Below are positions 1-5,228 of a DNA stretch of 6,095 bases, one piece after another. The DNA is from Caryophanales bacterium UBA6448 (GTDB taxonomy: Bacteria; Bacillota_I; Bacilli_A; RF39; UBA660), in assembly GCA_002439555.1 (NCBI GenBank), contig DJOC01000022.1:329-6423 (forward strand), read 5' to 3'. The notes under the pieces are model-generated. The model ran no database searches, was not told the origin of the DNA, and saw only the letters and a list, made by a program, of their open reading frames with translations. How positions within the stretch are numbered: the stretch's first letter is position 1; each line of letters begins with the position of its first letter. A program made the translations under genes and the position numbers.

Positions 1-95
1 TTCTATGTCATCTTAAATGGTACTAAAACCAAATAAAATAATCTATATCAATTACTTATGTTTTAGTTCCATGTTACATGAAAAAAGTTTATATT
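1..95 (+). CRISPR. Leader-distal end of a type II-like CRISPR array
   Basis: The window opens inside a repeat: bases 1-29 end in AATGGTACTAAAAC, the usual 3' end of type II repeats. A 30-nt unique spacer (30-59) follows. A second unit then begins at 60 with GTTTTAGTTCCATGT. If the first unit also starts GTTTTAG, its length is 36 nt, giving the 36/30 geometry typical of type II-A arrays. The repeat ends are complementary (GTTTTAGT and ACTAAAAC), as usual for repeats that pair with a tracrRNA. The second unit agrees with the first for 14 of the 15 bases after aligning at GTTTTAG and then diverges, as expected of a terminal repeat. The leader, cas genes and older units would therefore lie left of base 1. 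Only one spacer is visible, so this rests on repeat form and spacing, not on multiple copies. Confidence 0.75.
60..95 (+). repeat. Degenerate terminal CRISPR repeat
   Basis: The first 15 bases match the preceding repeat except one T to C change (GTTTTAGTTC, then C, then ATGT). The remaining 21 positions are largely unrelated and lack the closing ACTAAAAC. Decay of the 3' half of the last repeat is the usual state at the leader-distal end of an array, and it gives the array its direction: transcription left to right, leader off the left edge. No further repeat copy was found to the right. Confidence 0.7.
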
Positions 96-104
96 TTTAT
101 CAAC

Positions 105-389
105 TTAGTGATTACGAATTTTTTTGCTTTTTTCATATAATTCTATAAATTGCTTTCTATATTCTTTAGGGATAGAATTTAATTCATTTTCAAAGCTGCT
201 TAGCCCATTATTAATTCTATTAACAAGTAAATTTAAAAAATCAGTATTTGATTTTCTTTTCTCTCTGCTTTTTTTTAAAACTATTTCCATTTGCTTTTCG
301 ATATTTCTATCATCAAATCCTTCAATTTTTATTTCTTTTTTCTCTTCCATATTCCCATCCCATTTCATCAAATATTTTTTGTGCATCAT
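105..389 (-). CDS. Small charged hypothetical protein, possibly frameshifted remnant
   Basis: This is a 94-residue frame rich in Lys and Glu, predicted mostly helical, with no signal peptide or membrane segment. Its C-terminal half (LNSIPKEYRKQFIELYEKSK) looks like genuine helical protein, whereas the overlapping plus-strand frame is a hydrophobic Phe/Ser string typical of an antisense shadow. No clear ribosome binding site precedes ATG-389; an alternative start at 350 (MEEKKEIKIEG) has only a weak GATGGGA in front. In another frame, minus-strand bases 399-322 read SISNDAQKIFDEMGWEYGRE before a stop. That amphipathic stretch resembles the beginning of small proteins, and may be the original N-terminus put out of frame near base 350. 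The frame is probably a remnant or poorly expressed gene. The family is not recognised. Confidence 0.45.
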   Translation of the reverse strand: MMHKKYLMKWDGNMEEKKEIKIEGFDDRNIEKQMEIVLKKSREKRKSNTDFLNLLVNRINNGLSSFENELNSIPKEYRKQFIELYEKSKKIRNH

Positions 390-457
390 TTGATATTGAT
401 TAATTTTTTATAAACGTTGAATATTTAAATAATAACTAATCATTAATGCCTCTTAAT

Positions 458-632
458 TTAGCCCCAAATTTCTACATCGTAACCTATTTTTATGTTTAAA
501 GTGGGCATATCAAAGTTTGGTTTCAAAGAAAACTCATATTCTTCTTTAAAATTATTATACCATTCATTTTATTATATTTATAGCAATTAAAGTACCTTTT
601 AATGAAATAGTTAGTTTTTTTAAAATTTCCAT
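458..632 (-). pseudogene. Frameshifted fragment of an unknown protein
   Basis: Two short minus-strand frames abut and together read like one protein. The first (632-564) begins MEILKKLTISLKGTL and ends at a TGA. The second (568-458) begins after a TAA with NEWYNNFKEEYEFSLK, runs through a FDMPTLNIKIGYDVEIWG stretch, and stops with TAA. The second has the mixed aromatic, charged and proline composition of real protein and no usable start codon of its own. No ribosome binding site precedes the ATG at 632. The simplest reading is a decayed gene with an indel around 564-570, lying in the same orientation as the small frame at 105-389. The parent family is not recognised. Short AT-rich frames can arise by chance, so this is tentative. 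Confidence 0.4.
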
Positions 633-714
633 ATCATTTTAAGTGATAATAAATATGTTAACCTTTGATGTACAAAGCATTAATTATTTGTTAAAATTAA
701 ATTGGTGATAATAA

Positions 715-1707
715 ATGGGTATAGTAAATGATATCTTTGATTCATTAAGATTTAAAGACACAATATTTTATAAATCTAATAGTGATTTACAAGAAAGATT
801 TGATGCATTAACAAAGCTTAATAAAGAATATCCTCAAAATAGTGACATATTAAGTGAATTGTATATTGTGAAGAAAGGTCTGGATGGAGAAAAAGAAATA
901 TCTTATCAATTGAAAAAAGCAAATATTGGAATGTATGTCCTTCACGATGTAAAAGTAAAATATGAAAATATTACTGCACAAATTGATTATATTGTAATTA
1001 CACCTGTTTTTACATATTATATAGAATGCAAAAATTTAATAGGAAATATTACAGTAAATGAAAAAGGTGACTTTATTAGAGAATATACATTTAATGGTAA
1101 AAAAATAAAAAAAGGAATGTATTCACCACTTAGACAAGTTGAAGCTCAAAGAGAAGTAATTAGAAAAATATGGGAAAATAATACTTCAAGTTTAGTAAAA
1201 ATATTTGGCTCAAAAAATTTTGACTATTATCGAAGAGTATTAGTCGTTGCTGCAAATCAAGAAACTATTTTAAATACCACTAGAGCGCCTAAAAATATCA
1301 AATATAAAGTTTTAAGAGCGGATGCATTAGTAAGACAAATACAATATGATTTAGATCATAGAAGAAGCGATGATAGTTATGCTTCGAAAAAGAATATGGA
1401 ATTAACAGCTCAAAGCTATGCTAATTTATGTGTAAATGAAAATGTTGATTATTATAAGTGCTATAAAGATAAATTTTGTAAAAATAATATTTCAGATAAT
1501 TTGAAAAAAAGATTAGTGGAATTAAGAAAAACAAGAGCATCAGAAATGAAATTACCTGCATACTATGTATTTACAAATGATGAACTAGAGAAACTTGTAG
1601 AATTGAGGCCGACATCAATTGATGAGCTTAAAAAACTAAATATATTGACTCCAGTTAAAATAAAAACACACGGAGAATCTATAATTAGTGAAATAAATAA
1701 AAATTAG
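715..1707 (+). CDS. NERD-HRDC domain protein, predicted nuclease-related
   Basis: This 330-residue protein is predicted cytoplasmic. Residues about 52-185 form a NERD (nuclease-related) domain: GEKE with Glu59, the strand TAQIDYIVIT with Asp91, IECKN with Glu104 and Lys106, and SPLRQ with Gln141. Together these form the PD-(D/E)xK-like core known for the family. Residues about 263-330 look like an HRDC domain (LKKRLVELRKTRASEM, then a short hairpin and a helix starting near His319-Gly320), a nucleic-acid-binding module of RecQ and RNase D. The NERD-HRDC pairing is established in Firmicutes, but its substrate is generally unknown; DNA processing is inference. The start ATG is 5 nt after GGTGAT, which matches the far 3' part of the Shine-Dalgarno consensus. 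The gene stands alone between minus-strand debris and an independently promoted gene. All core acidic residues are present, so it appears intact. No clear promoter or terminator was found for it. Confidence 0.85.
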   Translation: MGIVNDIFDSLRFKDTIFYKSNSDLQERFDALTKLNKEYPQNSDILSELYIVKKGLDGEKEISYQLKKANIGMYVLHDVKVKYENITAQIDYIVITPVFTYYIECKNLIGNITVNEKGDFIREYTFNGKKIKKGMYSPLRQVEAQREVIRKIWENNTSSLVKIFGSKNFDYYRRVLVVAANQETILNTTRAPKNIKYKVLRADALVRQIQYDLDHRRSDDSYASKKNMELTAQSYANLCVNENVDYYKCYKDKFCKNNISDNLKKRLVELRKTRASEMKLPAYYVFTNDELEKLVELRPTSIDELKKLNILTPVKIKTHGESIISEINKN

Positions 1708-1746
1708 GACATTAATTGATTTATATAAATTCCACTTTACACCAAT

Positions 1747-1775
1747 TTGACATATCTTCTTAAAAATGATATAAT
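1747..1775 (+). promoter_or_regulatory. Perfect-consensus sigma-A promoter for the kinase-like gene
   Basis: TTGACA (1747-1752), a 17-nt spacer and TATAAT (1770-1775) match both hexamers of the housekeeping consensus exactly. Transcription should start near 1782, giving a leader of only about 20 nt that contains the ribosome binding site AAGGGGAG (1786-1793). No dyad is visible over the promoter, so expression looks constitutive and strong. Confidence 0.9.
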
Positions 1776-1802
1776 CATTGTGCTTAAGGGGAGTTTTGTG
1801 AT

Positions 1803-2528
1803 ATGAAAGTAACTAATAAAAATAATTTTATGAATTATTTAAATAGTCTTAGATTTCTAGGAGTTGGTTCACAAGGAGCTTGTTATTATGATCCTAAAGC
1901 AAATCAAGTTTTAAAAGTATTTCATATATTTTTTGATGATGATTATGAAGATACCATATCCGAAGATTTAACCCAGTTTAGTAACATAACTAACTCAACT
2001 TTTATATGGCCAATAGATACTATTGAATATAATAATTATGTTATAGGTTATACTATGAAGTTTGTTAAATCTAAAAGTTTATATGAAACTAATCCGTTAT
2101 ATGTAAATTTAAATTCATTAGCAAAGGCTATAAATAAAAGTTATAAAGATATTGAATTATTAACAAATAATGATATAAAAATTTATGATATTATGTATAA
2201 TATTTTATATTCAAAAGGTAAGATTAATGTCATTGATACAATGGAATATTCAAAAAGAAGTGTAACACTAAAGGAAAATAGCGAAGGGTTTAATTTAGAG
2301 TTAAAATACTTTTTAGTTGATAATTTATTTAATAACTTTGTAAATAGTAATCCGTTTTTAAAAAATTTATATAATTCAAAAGATGCAAATGCTTTAGAAT
2401 TACTTAGTGAACTAAAAAGAAAATTAAGTGAATATGTTGGCTATGAAATAACTATGTTAAATGAAGTAAGAATGTTAACATCTAAAATAGATAGGCCTAA
2501 ATATATTAGAGAAATAAGTAAAAGATGA
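1803..2528 (+). CDS. Divergent small protein-kinase-like protein
   Basis: This 241-residue protein has no signal peptide or membrane segment. It appears to be a minimal protein-kinase fold. Residues 18-25 (FLGVGSQG) look like a glycine-rich loop, and Lys38 in QVLKVF matches the ATP-binding lysine. YVIGYTMKFVKSKSL (79-93) resembles the hinge region. IYDIMYNILY (127-136) resembles a catalytic loop, with Asp129 and Asn133 in the roles of HxDxxxxN, one residue tighter than usual. VIDTMEY (143-149) would be the DFG-equivalent metal site, with Asp145. The C-lobe is short (about 95 residues remain), well below the 260 or so residues of a usual kinase domain. It could phosphorylate protein or a small molecule, or be a pseudokinase; substrate is unknown. 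The start is fixed by AAGGGGAG nine bases upstream and the promoter just ahead. The stop codon lies inside the terminator hairpin. Confidence 0.65.
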   Translation: MKVTNKNNFMNYLNSLRFLGVGSQGACYYDPKANQVLKVFHIFFDDDYEDTISEDLTQFSNITNSTFIWPIDTIEYNNYVIGYTMKFVKSKSLYETNPLYVNLNSLAKAINKSYKDIELLTNNDIKIYDIMYNILYSKGKINVIDTMEYSKRSVTLKENSEGFNLELKYFLVDNLFNNFVNSNPFLKNLYNSKDANALELLSELKRKLSEYVGYEITMLNEVRMLTSKIDRPKYIREISKR

Positions 2529-2549
2529 TTAGCTTTCAATCATCTTTTT
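2520..2549. terminator. Bidirectional terminator between convergent genes
   Basis: A perfect 11-bp stem, AAAAGATGATT (2520-2530) with AATCATCTTTT (2538-2548), encloses a 7-nt loop. It is flanked by T-runs when read from either strand. It should end transcripts of both the kinase-like gene and the LysR gene. The TGA of the first gene (2526-2528) is in the left arm and the TGA of the second (2540-2542) is in the right arm, so both stop codons are built from the same hairpin. Confidence 0.85.
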
Positions 2550-3412
2550 AAATATTTTATAAAAGTAGAACTTGCAAATGTTAGTGAAATGGATTTGTTT
2601 ACACCTAAATAAACATTTATATTAGGAATATTTTTATTGATTTTTAGTTCTTTTAAATTACTATAATTTCTTTTTGCTAAATCAATTATTGTAAAACCAA
2701 TACCTAGTCCAATATTTGTAAACTCTGTTACAAGTTCTTGACTTACAACTTCCATTTTAGGTATTAAAACAGTATTATTTTTTAAAGCAATACTATTTAG
2801 AGGTTTTCTACTGTTAGAACTTTCTTTTTGAAGTATAAGAGGATATCTGTTTAAATCTTCAAAAGTATTTATATCATCTTTAAAATAATTTGGATTATAA
2901 ATAAATCCTTGTTTTAACTCGGTTATTTTTTCTAAATGCAGGTTTGTTTCTTTAATATTACTTTCATTAAATATTACAAAATCTAGTTTTCCTAATTTTA
3001 AATCGTTAATTAAATTACTTGTTAAGTCATTGGTAATGTTTATTGAAATGCCAGGGTAATCTTGATGAAATTTTTTTATTACCTCTAGTAAAATTATTTT
3101 TGTTAGTGTTGTTGAACATCCAATTTTAATTTCACCTTTAGATAAATCTTTAAATGAAGTAAATTCATTTTCAGCATTATTTATAAGTTCTAATGCACCT
3201 TTAACATATTCATAAAACATTTTTCCTTCATTAGTAAGCTGCATACCTTTGTTACTTCTTAAGAAAAGTGTTCCACCAAGCTGAGTCTCAAGTTTTTTTA
3301 TTGATTGTGATATTGCGGGTTGTGATATGTGAAGTTCTTCGCTTGCTTTAGTCATATGTTTATTTTTAGCAACAACATAAAATACACGATATAATTCTAA
3401 ATCTACATTCAT
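2540..3412 (-). CDS. LysR-family transcriptional regulator
   Basis: This 290-residue protein has the standard length for the family. Residues 1-60 form the winged helix-turn-helix, with the recognition region MTKASEELHISQPAISQSIK at 20-39 followed by LETQLGGTLFLR. A linker helix (about 62-88) leads to the periplasmic-binding-protein-like effector domain from about 92 (GEIKIGCSTTLTK) to the C-terminus, including the second-subdomain stretch IGLGIGFTII (234-243). Such proteins bind DNA as dimers or tetramers at T-N11-A sites and respond to a small metabolite; the effector here cannot be read from sequence. AAGGAGGG (3419-3426) lies 6 nt before the ATG, which fixes the start. The gene is divergent from the Nudix-domain gene, the classical arrangement for a LysR protein controlling its neighbour and itself. 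Confidence 0.93.
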   Translation of the reverse strand: MNVDLELYRVFYVVAKNKHMTKASEELHISQPAISQSIKKLETQLGGTLFLRSNKGMQLTNEGKMFYEYVKGALELINNAENEFTSFKDLSKGEIKIGCSTTLTKIILLEVIKKFHQDYPGISINITNDLTSNLINDLKLGKLDFVIFNESNIKETNLHLEKITELKQGFIYNPNYFKDDINTFEDLNRYPLILQKESSNSRKPLNSIALKNNTVLIPKMEVVSQELVTEFTNIGLGIGFTIIDLAKRNYSNLKELKINKNIPNINVYLGVNKSISLTFASSTFIKYLKR

Positions 3413-3424
3413 TATAAGCCCTCC

Positions 3425-3439
3425 TTATAAATACTATAA
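3425..3439. promoter_or_regulatory. Candidate LysR operator (T-N11-A dyad)
   Basis: TTATA-AATAC-TATAA is a perfect 5-bp dyad with a 5-nt centre and contains the T-N11-A signature of LysR binding sites (T3426 to A3438). It overlaps the -10 and the expected start of the LysR transcript, which fits autorepression. In AT-rich DNA such a dyad can occur by chance, so assignment rests mainly on its position. Confidence 0.4.
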
Positions 3440-3462
3440 CATAAATATATTTTACTTATCAA
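3433..3462 (-). promoter_or_regulatory. Promoter of the LysR gene
   Basis: Read on the minus strand, TTGATA (3462-3457), an 18-nt spacer and TATAGT (3438-3433) form a good -35/-10 pair. Transcription would begin near 3426, giving a very short leader that is mostly ribosome binding site. The -10 lies within a dyad that may be the regulator's own operator. Confidence 0.6.
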
Positions 3463-3479
3463 TAATTTGGAAATAAAAT
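3451..3479 (+). promoter_or_regulatory. Possible promoter of the Nudix-domain gene
   Basis: TTTACT (3451-3456), a 17-nt spacer and TAAAAT (3474-3479) give a moderate -35/-10 pair with a predicted start near 3486. It faces and overlaps the LysR promoter, so the two polymerases would compete and a single bound regulator could affect both. The -35 is poor, as expected of an activated promoter. Confidence 0.4.
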
Positions 3480-3488
3480 ATTATTGAA

Positions 3489-3494
3489 AAGGAG
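3489..3494 (+). promoter_or_regulatory. Ribosome binding site fixing the Nudix gene start
   Basis: AAGGAG lies 7 nt before ATG-3502. An upstream in-frame TTG at 3484 would place this site inside the coding region and has no ribosome binding site of its own, so 3502 is the better start. Confidence 0.85.
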
Positions 3495-3501
3495 AAATTT
3501 T

Positions 3502-4878
3502 ATGAATATTGAAAAGTTAAAAGAAGAGTTTATTAAATTAAAAAAGGAGGAACTAGCATATCTTGATAATGTAGCAAAATTAAGTCTTAAAAATGCATTA
3601 TCTCAAGAAGAAAAATTAAATATTTATCGAAAAGTAAAATATTATGAGAATGAAAATATTAAATATAATAAGCTATTTTTAAAAGTTATTTTTGAAAATG
3701 ATTATGATGAAGATTATAATAAAGTTTTAATTGATATAAAATTAAATCCAAATTTTTTTAATGAAATTAATAATAAATGTTTTAATAATTATAAAAAATT
3801 ATTTTTTAAAAAATATAAAATTGATGTGGAAAGTAATTGCTATATATTAAAAGTAAGCGATATTCTTGAAAGAAATTATATTAAATATAGAAGATTAGAT
3901 TTTGATATTATATTAAATGGACAAAAGCTTTTTGAAAAAGATATATATCTTTTTGCAGGATACTATGATCATAGCGAAGATTGTTACGGACCTTCACTTG
4001 CCGATCCGGATGATTATATTAATGGAATATATGAAAGTATTTACGATGAAAGTATTTGTTATAATGATATAGGAAGAATTGAAATACCACAAAAAGATAT
4101 TTCTGTTTTTGAAGAAGGTAAAACAGTCGTTCATTCAAAAAAATATGTGTATGCTTATGAAGTAAGAGAAATATTTAAAGAAGAATTATTAAATGAAAAT
4201 AATAAATCTTTAGAGGACTGCGCTAATAGTACAATGATTAGAGTAAATAAGTTAAATTATTTAAGAAGTCCAGAGTACAAAGAAAAAATGTTGTTAGAAA
4301 AAATAACTAATATTTATGAAAAGGTAAAAGGAAAACTTACTAAAGAGGAAATATTATATAGTGGTGATTTTATTAATCTTATAAAAGAGTTTTATAGTCT
4401 TCCTAATAATAGAACTATCACAAGAGAAAAAATAGTTAAAAATGGTGGCAAAGATTCAGTTGTAATAGTTGCTACAGATAGTAATGGTGATTATATATTA
4501 ACCTTTCAAACAAGAATTAATGAAAAAATGATTGCTGAATTTCCTTCGGGTTATATTGAAAATGGAGAAGATGTTATTGAAGCTGCCAAAAGAGAGTTAA
4601 AAGAGGAAACAGGATATGTTTCAGATAATGTAACACTACTGGATGAATCTTATTATTCTGTAGGCATAGATAACTCGGTTTGCTGTATTGTACGTATGAA
4701 CAACTGTGTAAAAGCATACGATGTAAATCCAAATGAAAATTTAACTTATGGTCTTTTTAGTGAAGAAGAATTAAAGTATTTACTAAATAATAATATTATG
4801 TGTGGCACTATTAATAAACTTGCGTATCATAGTTTACAAAATAAAGGGTGTAAAAGAACATTAAAAAATGTAAAATGA
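3502..4878 (+). CDS. Nudix hydrolase with a large unrecognised N-terminal region
   Basis: This 458-residue protein is predicted cytoplasmic. The last third (about 305-445) is a Nudix domain. Its box is complete: GYIENGE (350-356), seven residues, then REL (364-366) and KEETGY (367-372), satisfying G-x5-E-x7-REUxEExGU. It is preceded by EFPSG (346-350), a feature of ADP-ribose/ADP-sugar pyrophosphatase-like members. Hydrolysis of a nucleoside-diphosphate-linked compound is therefore likely, with ADP-ribose the first guess. Residues 1-300 match nothing I recognise: a charged helical start (1-60), then a mixed region with FAGYYDHSEDCYGPSLADPD (151-170) rich in Asp, Tyr and Gly that might be a binding or catalytic site, then a helical linker (260-300). 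Ordinary Nudix enzymes are 140-210 residues, so this is a fusion. The divergent LysR gene is its likely regulator, suggesting a metabolite-responsive salvage or clean-up role. The chosen start follows AAGGAG. Confidence 0.82.
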   Translation: MNIEKLKEEFIKLKKEELAYLDNVAKLSLKNALSQEEKLNIYRKVKYYENENIKYNKLFLKVIFENDYDEDYNKVLIDIKLNPNFFNEINNKCFNNYKKLFFKKYKIDVESNCYILKVSDILERNYIKYRRLDFDIILNGQKLFEKDIYLFAGYYDHSEDCYGPSLADPDDYINGIYESIYDESICYNDIGRIEIPQKDISVFEEGKTVVHSKKYVYAYEVREIFKEELLNENNKSLEDCANSTMIRVNKLNYLRSPEYKEKMLLEKITNIYEKVKGKLTKEEILYSGDFINLIKEFYSLPNNRTITREKIVKNGGKDSVVIVATDSNGDYILTFQTRINEKMIAEFPSGYIENGEDVIEAAKRELKEETGYVSDNVTLLDESYYSVGIDNSVCCIVRMNNCVKAYDVNPNENLTYGLFSEEELKYLLNNNIMCGTINKLAYHSLQNKGCKRTLKNVK

Positions 4879-4904
4879 TTGTAAATAAAATGTTAAAAAC
4901 ATTA

Positions 4905-4934
4905 TTGAAAAAATATTTGAATATAGTATATAAT
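4905..4934 (+). promoter_or_regulatory. Sigma-A-like promoter with no obvious gene behind it
   Basis: TTGAAA (4905-4910), an 18-nt spacer and TATAAT (4929-4934) form a good promoter. It starts 26 bp after the Nudix stop codon. The nearest convincing start codon downstream is at 5229, so the transcript would carry a leader of nearly 290 nt or be a non-coding RNA. Confidence 0.6.
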
Positions 4935-5212
4935 GAGTATGGACGTTTTAATAAAAGATATAGACTTGTAAATATAATCGTAAATCTAAAAATTATAGTG
5001 GTTTAAATAGTACAAATTATTTGAATTTTATAAAAAGAATAGTATAAACAAAAACTAGAAATGATTTGTTTTTTGTAATGGGAATTTGGTGCCACAATAA
5101 AATAGTTATATTTTTTAAAGTGATTTTAAATCAATGAAGATTTTGGAAGATAATTAACTTCTAAATTTTAAGCAGTAATAGTTTTTATAATATTATCTAA
5201 TAGTGAATAAAG

Positions 5213-5218
5213 GGAGGA
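5213..5218 (+). promoter_or_regulatory. Strong ribosome binding site of the endonuclease-like gene
   Basis: GGAGGA within the purine run AGGGAGGAGA (5211-5220) precedes ATG-5229 by 10 nt, slightly long but well matched. No other in-frame start competes. Confidence 0.75.
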
Positions 5219-5228
5219 GAGTGTTTAA

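Larger units (their letters stand above)
4879..5228. other. 350-bp intergenic region with a promoter and no convincing gene
   Basis: All frames are broken by stops. The longest plus-strand frame (4890-5006, 38 codons, MLKTLLKKYLNIVYNEYGRF) has no ribosome binding site and overlaps the promoter. There is a weak AATGTT-AAA-AACATT hairpin (4889-4903) after the Nudix gene without a T-run, an imperfect ACAAAAAC/GTTTTTTGT hairpin (5048-5076), and a TGATTT-T-AAATCA dyad (5121-5133). A TATAAT (5186-5191) with no matching -35 could serve the next gene. The region may hold an untranslated leader, a small RNA or gene debris. Confidence 0.5.

Noticed and set aside
124..393. 89-residue plus-strand frame over the small minus-strand gene
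   Set aside because: It is a Phe/Ser/Ile-rich string without a ribosome binding site, typical of the antisense of a Lys/Glu-rich coding sequence.
2641..2655. TTTTAGTTCTTTT stretch resembling the CRISPR repeat start
   Set aside because: It lies in the LysR coding sequence, matches only about ten AT-rich bases, and has no second copy at array spacing.
3484..3501. TTG start extending the Nudix protein by six residues
   Set aside because: The added codons contain the AAGGAG ribosome binding site of ATG-3502, and nothing suitable precedes the TTG.
4889..4903. AATGTT-AAA-AACATT hairpin as a terminator for the Nudix gene
   Set aside because: The stem is six mostly A-T pairs with a 3-nt loop and no T-run follows, so it is too weak to call.
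4890..5006. 38-codon plus-strand frame after the Nudix gene
   Set aside because: It has no ribosome binding site and spans the -35 and -10 of a better-supported promoter; chance is the simplest explanation.
5048..5076. ACAAAAAC/GTTTTTTGT hairpin, also considered as a tracrRNA piece
   Set aside because: The stem is nearly all A-T with a bulge, and the sequence does not pair with the CRISPR repeat seen at 1-29 beyond a few A/T bases.
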